Source: Chondrus crispus
Lineage: Eukaryota > Rhodophyta > Florideophyceae > Gigartinales > Gigartinaceae
NCBI RefSeq assembly: GCF_000350225.1
Contig: NW_005179166.1
Span: 62,001-126,000, forward strand
Length of the DNA stretch: 64,000 nt
Direction of reading: 5' to 3'
Part shown: in pieces, positions 32,337-43,026 of the stretch
How positions within the stretch are numbered: the first letter of the stretch is position 1
Layout: each line of letters begins with the position of its first letter
Program-made: the position numbers and the translations under genes
Notes under the pieces: model-generated
What the model was told of the DNA's origin: nothing
Seen by the model: only the letters and a program-made list of their open reading frames with translations
The model's database searches: none

Positions 32337-34620
32337 ATGACACCTCCGCTCCCCGCCTCGTCGGGGGACGCTACCGGTCCGTCCACCGCGGCGGCCGATG
32401 CCGCGGGTGTCTCTACTCCCCCCTCCGTAGGTCCCGTGGCTCCTTCGGGAGCGCCTGTCATCGCGTTCCAGAAGTCGCGGCCGGCTCGTACGCCCTTGGT
32501 GTTCGCGCTGGCAGGAGCGGCGCCGTTGCCAGCGTCGGAGGCCGACGAGCCGCGTCGGCCAGAGTCGGACCCCGGCGTCGCGGCGCCGGTCACTCCTCCG
32601 GCTGGCCCCTCTGAGGCCCTCCGTCCTCGCAGTGCGGGTCCTTTATCGCAGGGGCCCGGCATCTCGTTCCCGGAATCCCCGGGTTCGCACGTCGCACCCG
32701 TTGGCGACCGCGGCCCCGATACGGTCGGCGAGGGGGTCCGTGTCGACGGATCACACGAGGCGGGCCTCGTGTCGTCAACCACCAGATGGTTCGGTTCACC
32801 TCTAGAGCGCTCTGCTCCTCTCCCTCTCGAGCAGCTACAGTACGGCTGGCTTCGTCACAGCCGTACTGGTATCACCCTCGGCGAATTACTCACACGCCCT
32901 CAGCTTCGCTCTGATTTGCGGCGTATCCGGCAGATACACGACGTAGGCTTTTCGGAGGCGGCCTCGGCCGTCCTTGGGCGGTTGGTGTCGGGCGGCAACG
33001 GCATTGTGTATCAGATCCCCGAGGAGATCCCCGGGGATCGCACATTCGCCGACAGTGTTGACGACGTGCTCTACATCGACATTTCCTCTATAGTTGGAGC
33101 GCAGTCGACGCTCATCGTTTCATCCTTCCCGAGATCCCCGGTCTGTACGTGACTCCGCGCCCCTCCGGCTACACGAAGCCTCGGGTCGCGCTGCAAAAAT
33201 CAGCCTGCTCATTAATGCGCTTGTATTCCATCGGGATCGCGCAGTACGACTGGTCCATCTACCGTCACTCCGCCGAGGAGGACGGGCGCGTCTACTCCTC
33301 GGCCGCTTTCGAATGCGGCTTATCCATCGAGGATTTCCCCGCGTTGCCCTTCTCGGTCCGGGCGTCATTTCCATCGCTAGGGGTCCATCCCCTCCTCCTG
33401 CCGGCCCTCAAGCACTTTGTTTTTGCGGGTCTCGATCCGCAGCACCCTTCCCACTCCCGGTTGGTCTATAATTTCGAGCGGGAGGGGGCCTTGTCTCTGT
33501 GCAGTGCCTTCATGGCCGAGGTTGGTGCGCACGGACGCGTGTTTCTCCAGTCGTCCGACACGATCGCGTTTCTTGAGCGAGTGACGCCGGGCCTTCCGGA
33601 CGCTCCTATACACCCTCTCTAGCGCGTGTCCGTTCACATACTTTGGTCATTCCGCGCCGTGGTCGTCCCCATGACAAGAGCAGCGGAGGTGAGCGAGCGC
33701 AACCACCGGTACTGGACCGACTACACGACCAGAGGCCAGAGCGCATATCTCTCTTAGACTTGACCTCCGACTCCGTCGTCGCGCGCCCGACGGCCGGCTC
33801 GACTTCGGTCGAGCTGCCGGGCAAGCGCGGCGGAGTGGGGTCTGAATCGCAGCGAACCCGACGCAAGCGATACCGCGATTTGGACGCTGTAACTGCAGCT
33901 CCGGTCCTCTCAAGTCTTCAACCTCCTTGTTTCTCGCCTTCCGTTCCTCTTGGCACTCGTGTCGGGTCGCACGTCGCGACGGGGACCTAAAAGACGGCTC
34001 CGATGCCGCCTCTTCATCCTCCGGGGGTTCCTGGTTCCCTGGGGGTGGCGGTTCGAGACCTCGGCCTCTCGAGGAGGGACATCGAGGGTATTCCCGCGCT
34101 CGCCGGGGTGCTGAGTGCGTCCGGCGAGCGGTCGTGGACCGTGGGGGATCTCCTCTCCACACTGGTGGAGTGGTTCCTTGCCTGAAGCGCGGAGACGCGT
34201 CGTATCACCGGGGAACGTGACGCGCTCTCCTTGGCGTGGCAGCAGTCACAGCGCGAGGCCCACTCCTTGTGGGAGGAGGCCCGGGTACAGGCCAGCGCCT
34301 ACGAGCGCGCGGCGGCCGATCGCGATCGGTACCGCCAAGAGCGCGACCAGCTGCGACCTGCCCCTCCGGCGGGGGTGCGCGGGACCAACGCGAGCGCGCC
34401 GGTACTGCGCGATCCTTATGCCCCCTCGGGGGGTGTCATCCGCGACCCCTACGGCTCAGACGGCGCCGGGGCCAACCCGAGTGCCGCCGGTGCGCCGTCC
34501 GGGGCAGCCATGCCGAATTTGGCAGACCTCGACACCGCCATTCGTCGGTACCCTGGTTACTGTCCGCCGGGGTCCATGGCGCCCGCCTCGGCGAGGCGAG
34601 ACCGGGAGGACGTTCCCTAA
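32337..34620 (+). pseudogene. Plus-strand gene of the hairpin-rich LTR family, copy 2 (full length, broken)
   Basis: Starts at ATG 32337 (MTPPLPASSGD). The conserved region reads TRWFGSPLERSAPLPLEQL, GITLGELLTRPQLRSDLRRI and IPEEIPGDRTFADSVDDV. A frameshift near 33085 leads to RFILPEIPGLYVTPRPSGY, ALQKSACSLMRLYSIGI and WSIYRHSAEEDGRVYSSAAF, to a stop at 33622. Beyond the end of copy 1, similar-quality coding continues in another frame with stops near 33990 and 34183: SVELPGKRGGVGSESQRTR, GLSRRDIEGIPALAGVLSA, SWTVGDLLSTLVEWF. It ends in a predicted coiled coil (RDALSLAWQQSQREAHSLWE, ADRDRYRQERDQLR) and RRYPGYCPPGSMA. Intact length would be about 760 residues. The coiled-coil C-terminus recalls structural or gag-like proteins, but no named domain is recognised. 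Confidence 0.55.
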
Positions 34621-36402
34621 CCGCCTTGAGCGGCTTCTAGCGCCGCCCCTTCTCTCCTGTGTCGTAAAGGCTTTCTTCGCCCGCTCTCTTCTCTTGCCCG
34701 CAGGGTGCTTCGTTGCGTATTGAGTCCCTTCGCCGGTAGCTCGCACGTCATCTTGAGCACGCGTGCGCCGAGGGTTCGTCCTCCTCCGTTCGCAGGGGGG
34801 GACGGGCGACCCGGCGTCTCGTTTCGCCGCCCGCTCTCTAGTGTACGCTCGGTCGGTGTTTGCTCCTCTGGTTCTTCCCCTTCCTCGGAGGGTTGGCGAC
34901 CCTCGGCGGGCGTTGTTCCCGCTTTCCCTCCCCCTTGAGGGAGGGGTGAGGCAAGCTTCGTTCATTCCTTGTCTACCGAAGGGACGTGCTGTACGACGCA
35001 GAGTCGCATACCTTCATGTTCGCGGCGGTGTCGGTGGTCTCGTGCCGAGCGAGCTTGTCCCCCACCCTCACCTGGTCGGCCCTCCTAAGTGACGGTCCGG
35101 AGGGGGACAAATTCCGGTCGTCCTTTTCCGCAAGCCCCTCTATCGTCGCGGGAGCGGGTGACTTCCAATCTCTTCTCCTTCCGTCACGAGGCGCTCCTTC
35201 GGTGTCTTCCCCGAGTGGGGGAGCGAATAGGGGGAACCGCGTTTTCCCCGCCGTCTCGTCAGCGTCCTTAGCGGCTGCTCTTCCTGTCCTGTGCTCTTCG
35301 TGAGGCGGCGTGTCTTTCCCGCCGTCGGTCAGGTCTCTGCTTGGTGGAGTGGGAGGCGTGTTCACGCCCTCCTTGCAGACGGTGCCGCGCAGTCGGCGTT
35401 GGAAGACGTGCTTCTGCTCCGCAGCGTGCCCCCACTCCCTGGCCCGAATCTCTTTCCGCCGTCCCTCAATTCACAAGCTCAGCGACATCCCCCCTCGTCG
35501 TTCTGTTCCGCCGTCTGCCGGTGCAGTCGGCGGCGACATAGCCCCAGCGTCGTCTTGGTTGGCGTGGCGCGCCTGCGCTGTGCGCTATTTTCTTAGCCTC
35601 CGCCAACGCCCTTGCGAAGAAACGAAATGTCAGATGCGGTGGCGTGGAAGGGAAAGGGGAGGGGCGCATCGTCGTAGTTAGTTCGGGTGCTCGAGTCGCG
35701 GACCCGGTTTTCGCTGTCTCGCTAAGGCCGCGAGGGTCTCGGTGTTCGTCGCTCGCCGCTTCGCGTGCGACCTTGTACTCTGCGTCCAGAGCGAGGGCCT
35801 TCCTGTACGCCGTTTGTTTCCCTCACGTGCGCATAGCGCGCGTGAGTAAGGCACGTGCCTTCCATCGTCCAGTGTAATTGTCCATTATTCACTAATTTTT
35901 CACAACTTACGGTCGGATGGCGGCGGTTCGGTGTGAGACATCAAGCTTGCCTCGACTTTCCAGCAATGCACATGTCCACCGGTACACTGTAGCCACCCCT
36001 CCCCTTTTCTCCTCTTTTTGCCTAATGTTTCGGAAGGCGGCGGTGGTGACTTGGTGATGGCATGAGCGGCGGGCTGCAGGTCTTATGATGTAAGTACATG
36101 CGTGTCGTACAGTACATGTGCTGCATGCGCGCGCACGTGCAGCTTGGATTGTGTGACTGTAGGGCCCCCTTTTCTCCTCCATATTTTTCTTGCATTTTTA
36201 GAAGGCGACCGTGGCGAATTTTCCGACGGCGAGGCACTGCACTGACCGACGGCGGTCATGCTACCTATTTTAGTGGCAACGTTTTGTCATTTTCCCAATT
36301 TTCGCAGTTTTAGAGTGCGGGGGTTATGAAAGGAGCCCGCGCCGAGGTAACAGTTGCGCATCAGAGTTCGTCTGCCTCCCCACTTGGTCCGTACATTGAG
36401 CA
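34621..36402. other. Internal or flanking DNA of the LTR element; no gene recognised
   Basis: GC- and pyrimidine-rich to about 35870, then mixed. No reverse transcriptase, integrase or protease motif was found on either strand, so the LTR copy here appears non-autonomous or rearranged. Confidence 0.4.
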
Positions 36403-36849
36403 TGGGTACGCGTTCCCTTGCTTCTCGCGCATTATTTTCTGCGATCCGCGCGTTCGCGTACGCACTGGCCCTGAGCATTGGAGGCGACCCTCCCGGTATT
36501 CTCGAACGCATCACGCCCGCTCGCTTCAACCACGATCTCCCAACTCCTCTCCTCCGCGCCGCGTTTTGTGCGTGTTCACAGACGGCGAGGCGGTACGGAG
36601 GTGGTGGGAACGGCCCCGTCGACCTGAGGATCGGAGGTAGCGTCTTCGCCCGGTGTGCCCCATCTCGGCTGCCCGCTCGTACATCTGCTGACCCATTTTT
36701 TTGTCCTAGGGCCCCACGGCGTCGTGGTTCAGAGGATGCCAAGTCTTCCGTGTATCCATTACCGAAATGTGGAGGTGGCTTCCGCGGCAATCGACTACGT
36801 GGTCTCGTCAGGGTCTCTCCTCATCATCCGAGAGGACTTGTTTTCGTAA
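36403..36849 (+). pseudogene. Possible coding remnant, unknown
   Basis: Plus-strand text MGTRSLASRALFSAIRAFAY ... PARFNHDLPTPLLRAAFCA and, after a frame change near 36650, VHLLTHFFVLGPHGVVVQRM ... VASAAIDYVVSSGSLLIIRE. Residue composition looks protein-like and less biased than neighbouring frames, but no family is recognised and it may be chance. Confidence 0.25.
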
Positions 36850-37285
36850 GACAGTACGTGCTGTCTTCGCTCCCGCGTCTTGTCGGCGACGTCGGAAGCC
36901 GTTCTTTGGCTTGACTAGTGGCTGCTGTAGCATAAACACCCCAACGACAGGGGTGTTTGCCGGCCTCCTTATTAATGGTGCGAAATTCACGAAAATTGCC
37001 AAGGCGATCCTGCAAGCTTTCGCGTTTTACTGAGGGAGAAGGCCCACCGGTTGTGTCAGTGGCTGAGGGCGTAGTCTCGGGAGCTGGATCGAGTAGTTCG
37101 GAATATTCGGGAAGAGCACATGGGGAGCAGATGCGGGGGGCCGAATATAACTCATTTGTTGGGGAAGAACCATACCAACTGTGCACGTGACCTTTGCACT
37201 TGATGCATTGGTGGTAATTTCCAATAGGGTCACGTTTTTCGCATGAGGGTTCCACACAGCGGTTGAGATGGGACGGTGAGCTCAT
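36824..37285 (-). CDS. Cys-rich zinc-binding ORF, unknown, runs into an LTR remnant
   Basis: From ATG 37285 (MSSPSHLNRCVEPSCEKRD) the protein has a compact Cys/His cluster: CVEPSCEKRD, YHQCIKCKGHVHSWYG and ICSPC, arranged like a double zinc-binding finger. An acidic/Ser/Pro linker follows. The frame then passes through the LTR remnant at 36925-36960 and ends at 36824 in unrelated sequence, so its C-terminus is probably not native. It may be the N-terminal exon-like piece of a transposon protein or a host gene broken by the insertion. Confidence 0.4.
   Translation of the reverse strand: MSSPSHLNRCVEPSCEKRDPIGNYHQCIKCKGHVHSWYGSSPTNELYSAPRICSPCALPEYSELLDPAPETTPSATDTTGGPSPSVKRESLQDRLGNFREFRTINKEAGKHPCRWGVYATAATSQAKERLPTSPTRRGSEDSTYCLTKTSPLG
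36925..36960 (-). repeat. Terminal remnant of the hairpin-rich LTR
   Basis: TGTAGCATAAACACCCC followed by the paired AACGACAGGGGTGTTT word matches the first about 36 bases of LTR copies 1 and 2. The rest of the LTR is missing. Confidence 0.6.
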
Positions 37286-37402
37286 GGCTCGTACTTCTTT
37301 GTTGTTGAGGGTGGCCGTAGAAGGAGATCGAACTTTACTCGTTCTTGGCAATTTATAAAGAGAGAGCCCGATAGCGTACCAAATCGGGCTGCATATGCAG
37401 CC

Positions 37403-37524
37403 AAAAGAGCCGTTCTGTACTGTATCAGCTACAAAGCATATGCTTTGTAGCTGTTACAGCCGTTCTGTACTATATGGTACAAAGCATATGCTTTGTAGCT
37501 GTTACAGTACAGAACGGCTCTTTT
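37403..37524. repeat. Foldback (MITE-like) repeat with nested palindromes
   Basis: Perfect 22-bp inverted ends (37403-37424 and 37503-37524, starting AAAAGAGCCGTTCTGTAC). They enclose a perfect 26-bp palindrome at 37427-37452 and a second 20-bp palindrome at 37478-37497, both centred on AAAGCATATGCTTT. A further small palindrome CTGCATATGCAG lies just outside at about 37390-37401. Confidence 0.8.
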
Positions 37525-37671
37525 ATGTAACTGGCCGACCCCTCCCGTTGCCAAAAGGTACTGTTTAGATATTTATCATACTTTTTCGTGCACCCCGGAC
37601 CTATGTGCGCAAAACCGGGTCATGCGTTAAATTGGTGTGCGCTAAAACGGGGCACCCCTGTATTATGTTTG

Positions 37672-37957
37672 TGTGGGAAGATAGAAATTACAGTTTATTT
37701 GGTTAGCCCTAAATCTGGAAAAAAGGGAAATTATTCGTTCGACGCGCCGGCAGAAAATCCGGATATATTCAAATCCGAGGGCGGTATCCCGACCGACCCT
37801 CGGGGGTAACTTGCTACCCTCCGACAGCGCCGGCGAAAAGTCTCGAGACTCGACATCCGAAGTATCCCCATCCCCCTCGCTCTCGCGACTCCTTTCCCCC
37901 GCCGCTGCGTGCGACGAGCGCGGCTACTACTAACTTCATCGTTTCCGTTATCCCACA
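37672..37957 (+). repeat. 5' LTR of the complete copia element
   Basis: 286 bp, TGTGGGAAGATAG...TTATCCCACA. About six differences from the 3' LTR. Confidence 0.93.
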
Positions 37958-37970
37958 GTTATGAGCCCAG
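37958..37970 (+). other. Primer-binding site: half-tRNA (initiator Met) type
   Basis: GTTATGAGCCCAG directly follows the LTR. Its first 11 bases are the exact complement of GGGCTCATAAC, the anticodon stem-loop of yeast-type initiator tRNA-Met, as in Drosophila copia and related elements primed by an internal tRNA cut. It contains the first ATG of gag (37961). Confidence 0.75.
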
Positions 37971-37978
37971 GGGGAAAC

Positions 37979-39349
37979 ATGAGTAAATTATCAGGATTCT
38001 TCGACCCGCCTCTCTTCGCCGCCGATGGCGATCTTGAAGCCTGGCGCAAGAAGGTTGGACAGTGGGTCGACTCACTTGAAGTCGCCCACGACCAAGGCAC
38101 CGATCGCACTTTTCAGACGATGTTCAAGCTCCTCGGACGAACGCTCTATGAGCGCGGCCTTCCGGAAGCTCAGAGGGCAATCGTCGATGAAACCCAGTCC
38201 AAAGGACAGCTCGACTACCTCCAGATGGATGATCCCGTGCAAGCGGCACTCTCCATCGTCGAGCTTGTCGCTGTAGACCCACCGATTGCCATGGTCACAA
38301 GGCTCATCGCATCATATCAGAAGGTCACCTCGTGTCGCCGAGACAGGAACGAGAAGCTCTCCAGCTTCGTCTAGAGGTTCCGAGGTTTGGCAGCCAAGCA
38401 CTTGCTGCACGCCAACACTTCTTCTTCTTCGCAGATAGGTGAAGTTTTGGCGATTACCTTCCTCAATAACGCAAAAATAGAGGAGGGAACGTTGACCAAT
38501 GCCAAGCTCCAACTAATTTCGCATGCAGAAGCCCGAAACAAGGAGGAGTCTGCAGTCGTCGACACCGAAAAGGTATCCAAGGCGCATCTCGAGGAAGTCC
38601 TCAAGATATCCGAGAAGCTGAAGAAGGTTGACGCTCCACTCCGCGAGTCAGAGTCCACGGCCGATGATTATAAGAAGGCTCTGTCCGACTTCAGATCGCA
38701 AACAATCAGCTTCATCCGCTCCTTGGACATTTCAGTCCAAGACCTAAAGGTGACTGCAGAGAATAATGCTGCGAAGACGTCAGTTGCTGACTCTTTCCTG
38801 CCGCGGCACACTTCTTGCAGGCTCAACCTTGACGACGCGGTGATCTTGCTGAGGAATCTGACCCAGACAACGTCAATGGATGCTCCCCAGTTCTCCATGA
38901 AGGACGTCCAAGCCTTGGTTGACCGCAAGGTCAAGTCTCTCATTGGCACCCATGGCAAGCCTGGCCATGCAAGCATCTTCGACAGACTCTCTGAAGTCGG
39001 CTCACGTCACGGGCAGAAGAAGGACACTCGAATGGGTCCACCCTCTAGCCGTCGTAACGCATCTCGAGGCAGTCGCGAGAGGCAGCTGTCTTCGGATCAC
39101 GAGACCCAGTCCATTTTCTATGACTGCGGAGAGCGTGGTCACTACAGAGGGGCAGCAGAGTGCAAGGAACCTAGCGCCTTCACCAAGAAAAAGAGGACGC
39201 GCCGAGACCCCAGTGACGGCGGCTCCGGGGCACATCCCTCGTTTTTCGGAGAGGCTCCGGCGGCTCGTCAAACAGGCAAGCCTAGTCAGCCATCCTGGAG
39301 CCTCCTCGGATATCAATCCGGGAACCCCGGATCCAAATCCCATTATTGA
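37979..39349 (+). CDS. gag: Copia gag, with one in-frame amber stop
   Basis: Gag of the complete element. ATG 37979 (MSKLSGFFDPPLFAADGD) is preferred; ATG 37961 lies inside the primer site. The capsid-like part shows LEAWRKKVGQWVDSL, MFKLLGRTLYERGL and PVQAALSIVELVAV. TAG at 38372 interrupts the frame once. It continues as RFRGLAAKHLLHANTSSSSQ, a helical region (KAHLEEVLKISEKLKKVDAP) and a zinc knuckle in which the first Cys is replaced (FYDCGERGHYRGAAEC). The frame ends at 39349. Pol is in the +1 frame and overlaps from 38919, so a +1 shift or another recoding event would be needed. The amber codon may be a point mutation or a read-through site. Confidence 0.8.
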
Positions 39350-42300
39350 TCCGGGATGTCCCAGAAGCGTTGGAGGGATTTCTTGCGCCGCAGCCCTCTG
39401 CACTGCCATGAACATTCCGTTCAAACTTCAATGGCTAGACTGTGAACCGTTCTTGCACGGATATAGCAAGAATTGTAGCGACGCCGAGGTCACTATTGGA
39501 GTTTGGGACCTTCCCGTGACCGACATGAGTGGAACGGAAGTCAAAATCCCGTTCTACGTTACGAGAGGAGATGGATTCCTTCTTCTGGGTAACGAGATCC
39601 TTCACCGTTCGTACCAGCTTGGACCGGAGAACCTTTTGGTTATTCCAAAAGGAGTGAGAAACCTCTCCTCAAAACGTCTCACGTTCAAGACATACACCGA
39701 ACCAACAATGTCGAGTGACCCCGATGCGGTTCGCACATTTCTTCTCGTCGTTCCGTCCAAAACATCCTCCTTTGTGACGTTCTTCTCCACGGAAGTCTCA
39801 TATGCGTCCACTATCCCGCCGGCAGAAACCATGAAGGCAAGGTTTCGATATGGCAGAATCGCCGGTCGCTTCGCCAACAAGCTTCATGGATATTCACACC
39901 TTGCCCTTCAAGACATGGAGACGCTGTGTCGTCGAGGAGGAGTGATGACTCCTGTGCTGAAACAAGCACTTCAGAGAGTCGTCGAGGAGTGCACTAGCTG
40001 CAAAGAAACAGGCCGCCCACTCCAATCGCGGAAGATATCCTTTGGGAAAATACTCGCCTCGTTCAGCAGCCATGTCCAACTCGACTTCTCCTTCTGTGCG
40101 GAGTTCGAGAACGCCCCCATCTTACATATGGTGGATGTCCATACGGGTTATTCAGTAGCATCCCTGATGCGGACCCGTGAGATGGACGAAGCAGCTCGGC
40201 AATTGGAAGTCGCATCGGTAAACGTTCACGGTGCACCGTCAATCATATCGGGAGACATCGAGTTCTTCAACTCCCGCTTTGCCGAAGCCCTAAGGTACTT
40301 CTCAATACGTTTTGAACCCGGTCCAGCCAGACGTCATAACAAATTCGGCGTCGTGGAGCGGAAGAATGCGGTTGTCCGTGTGCTTATCCAACGTCTTCTA
40401 AAGGATGCATCAAACTCCTCGGCGTGCAGTATTGACTCAGTTGAAAGGAAAGACGTGGTCTCACGTGCCGTGTATCTGAGCAACATCCTATATGGAAGCA
40501 AGTCAATGAGCAGCTTCGAGATGACTCGGGGTTACATCCCCTCGCCTGTTGGTCTCCTTCAAGCAAAGCTGTCCGCTGATCTCATCACTGCGCATAACGA
40601 GCAAGTGGCACGAAGAGATTTGAGGCTTCTCGACAAGTCGCGATGTCCACAAGTGCTTCAAGCCGCCCAGTTTTCACGTGATGACCCGGTGTATTACTTC
40701 AAGAGAGGCCCAAAGTTTGGCTCGTGGGAACACGCGTACGTGCAGAACCCACAGCCCCACTTCGTCGTCCTTTCAAGGCGTCAGGATCACATTGGTAAGC
40801 CCATAAGAGCGGCATACGAGGACGTTCGGAAAGCTCCGTCATCCCCTCTACTTGCTGAGTTGGATGACATGGACTTCGTATTCCCACGGTCGTACTTCGT
40901 CATTGATGAGGACTTTGAAGACGGTATGCTCCCTCCAACATCGGCACCCCCTCCGCTCTTCTCGGAGTTAGAAGAGATGCCGAATGTGAGTGACAAGTCG
41001 CCTCCAAGCAGACCGGAAGGGTCTGCAGGGCAGCAGGAAGCGGCGAATGTAGACAGCCTTCCTGACTTGGAGCCCCCCGGCGATCTGACGGACATCTCTG
41101 AGTTCAGGACCGAAGAGGCTCTGTGGGCTTCCCACCCCATATCAAAGAGCTTATTAGCATCCTCAAAGCCGAAGAAGTTGAACAACCCTTTGTTAGATGT
41201 CAACACAAGGTCCATCGATCGCTGCAATTCCTTGTTTGGAACACGGTATCCAGTCTCAACTTCGAGTAGCACTCTCGATTTGAACTCAACTCACGAGCCC
41301 CCACAGCCGGAAAAAGACATCGGAACCACACAAGTTGTAGCTCCGTCGAGGCTGCCTTTTCATCTTGCATCGTCGAAGCAAAAGGTCTTTCAACAAATTC
41401 AGGAAGTGGTTGGGAACAAGCCCACCTCTGAATTCAAACTCCAATTTGCTCCGCGATGGATAGTTGATCAGGCCATAGCCGAGGAGAAAGAAAACTACGC
41501 ACAAGCCGAGGCATACAAGGAAGTCCCCTATGGGGATCTCCCACAACATGTCAATGTGATTTCTTCCCACCACTTCTTCCAAGTCAAGACCGACGGAGAA
41601 GGAGGAAAGCTGAAGCTAAAGTGTCGTCTAGTCCCACACGGGAACCGGGATCGAGACAAAGAGTTCGTCCGGAAAGACTCGGCGACAGCGCAGTTCCCTA
41701 TAATTCGCATCGTTCTCTCTGTCGCGGCAATAATGTCTTTCTCAGTTGCCTCCATTGACATCAAAGGAGCATACTTGCAAGCTGGCCACTTTCCCCGCGA
41801 CATATACGTCCGACCCCCGAAAGGTTGGGTATCTTCTGCTCGAACAGTCTGGAAGATACTCAAGCCGGCCTATGGAATTGTAGAATCCGGACCCCTATGG
41901 CAACTTGTCGCCCAGAAATGGATGTCCACGCAAGGGTTCGTACAAGTCCCAGGCCTTCTTCAGCTCTTCGCCAAATACAATGCCGAGGGATCGATAAACC
42001 TACTGGTCGCAAAGGTCGTCGATGACTTCCTCGTGGTTGGCGTTCTTCCAATCATCCATCAATTTCACGAAGCTATCTCTCGCCGGTTCATTGTCGGACG
42101 CTACGTCGTGAACAAGGACTTGATCTTCAATCGTCTTCATATCCACCAGGAGCCTTCCGGCTCTTTAAGCATTAATATGCAAGAGTACGTGGACAAAATT
42201 CTTCCGATCGACGTCTCAAAGGAAAGAAGAAGACGACACCAAGACAAGTGCACCGCTCCAGAGTTGACTTCATACCAAGCTCTCGCTGGAAGTCTCAATT

Positions 42301-43013
42301 TCCTCGGACATGGCATTCTCCCGCAAGCGGCTTTCGCAGCCAGCTACCTTCAGCAAGCCGTTGGGCGCTTGAAGGTGGCCGATCTTATAAACGGGAACAA
42401 GTTGCTTGTGGAGATCAAAGCGCTTTCCCCAACGCTCCTATTTCGAACGCCGTCGTCTCTCGTCAATCCTTCCTACCTCGCTTTTTCTGACGCCAGTCAA
42501 GGTAGCTCCTCATACGGGCAGACAGGGTATGTCTCCGGCCTATACCTGCCAGCAGGGGGTGCGGGGATCTACCACGTCCTTGACTGGATCATTTGCAAGC
42601 AGAAGCGTGCTGCCTTTTCATCTATGGGGGCAGAGATTCTTGCCGCCGCAACGTCATCAGACAGAGGCTCGCTAACGGCAGAGAGCCTGCAAACTCTTCA
42701 CAAAGCCCCAGTCAAGCTTCCCTTCGTGCTGACGGTGGACTCACACGGGTTGTACGCCACCGTGACCACCCTTCACGAAGGTGCAGACTACCGCTTGAGT
42801 CCGACGGTAGCAAGGATGAGGGATTCCTTCGAAGACGGGGAAATTTCAGTAATGCAATGGGTAAGCGGTACGCAAAACCCTGCCGATGCATTAACCAAGA
42901 GGAACGAAGAAATGTTCAAGATCCTCAATGGAATCATGCAGAAAGATCTTCTAGAAGACGAGGTTCTTCAAGGCTCAAGGCGGATCAAAAGTGCATCGAG
43001 CACGCCAATGTAA
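39300..43013 (+). CDS. pol: Copia pol: protease, integrase, RT, RNase H
   Basis: The frame is open from 38919 to 43013 (1,364 residues), with pol proper from about 39300. Protease: IIDPGCPRSVGG (DPG in place of DSG/DTG). Integrase: zinc finger with HGYSHLALQD and CTSCKETG, catalytic Asp in HVQLDFSFC, Asp in IISGDIEFFNS and Glu in NKFGVVERKNAVV. Reverse transcriptase: CRLVPHGNRDRDKEF, SVASIDIKGAYLQAG, PAYGIVESGPLW and the active site VAKVVDDFLVVG (VVDD). RNase H: AFSDASQGSSSYGQTGYV, FSSMGAEILAA, TVDSHGLYATV and TQNPADALTKRN. It is uninterrupted, with most key residues in place, and stops 13 bp before the convergent gene begins. Confidence 0.92.
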   Translation, partial: ASSDINPGTPDPNPIIDPGCPRSVGGISCAAALCTAMNIPFKLQWLDCEPFLHGYSKNCSDAEVTIGVWDLPVTDMSGTEVKIPFYVTRGDGFLLLGNEILHRSYQLGPENLLVIPKGVRNLSSKRLTFKTYTEPTMSSDPDAVRTFLLVVPSKTSSFVTFFSTEVSYASTIPPAETMKARFRYGRIAGRFANKLHGYSHLALQDMETLCRRGGVMTPVLKQALQRVVEECTSCKETGRPLQSRKISFGKILASFSSHVQLDFSFCAEFENAPILHMVDVHTGYSVASLMRTREMDEAARQLEVASVNVHGAPSIISGDIEFFNSRFAEALRYFSIRFEPGPARRHNKFGVVERKNAVVRVLIQRLLKDASNSSACSIDSVERKDVVSRAVYLSNILYGSKSMSSFEMTRGYIPSPVGLLQAKLSADLITAHNEQVARRDLRLLDKSRCPQVLQAAQFSRDDPVYYFKRGPKFGSWEHAYVQNPQPHFVVLSRRQDHIGKPIRAAYEDVRKAPSSPLLAELDDMDFVFPRSYFVIDEDFEDGMLPPTSAPPPLFSELEEMPNVSDKSPPSRPEGSAGQQEAANVDSLPDLEPPGDLTDISEFRTEEALWASHPISKSLLASSKPKKLNNPLLDVNTRSIDRCNSLFGTRYPVSTSSSTLDLNSTHEPPQPEKDIGTTQVVAPSRLPFHLASSKQKVFQQIQEVVGNKPTSEFKLQFAPRWIVDQAIAEEKENYAQAEAYKEVPYGDLPQHVNVISSHHFFQVKTDGEGGKLKLKCRLVPHGNRDRDKEFVRKDSATAQFPIIRIVLSVAAIMSFSVASIDIKGAYLQAGHFPRDIYVRPPKGWVSSARTVWKILKPAYGIVESGPLWQLVAQKWMSTQGFVQVPGLLQLFAKYNAEGSINLLVAKVVDDFLVVGVLPIIHQFHEAISRRFIVGRYVVNKDLIFNRLHIHQEPSGSLSINMQEYVDKILPIDVSKERRRRHQDKCTAPELTSYQALAGSLNFLGHGILPQAAFAASYLQQAVGRLKVADLINGNKLLVEIKALSPTLLFRTPSSLVNPSYLAFSDASQGSSSYGQTGYVSGLYLPAGGAGIYHVLDWIICKQKRAAFSSMGAEILAAATSSDRGSLTAESLQTLHKAPVKLPFVLTVDSHGLYATVTTLHEGADYRLSPTVARMRDSFEDGEISVMQWVSGTQNPADALTKRNEEMFKILNGIMQKDLLEDEVLQGSRRIKSASSTPM

Positions 43014-43026
43014 CTCTCGAACTCGT

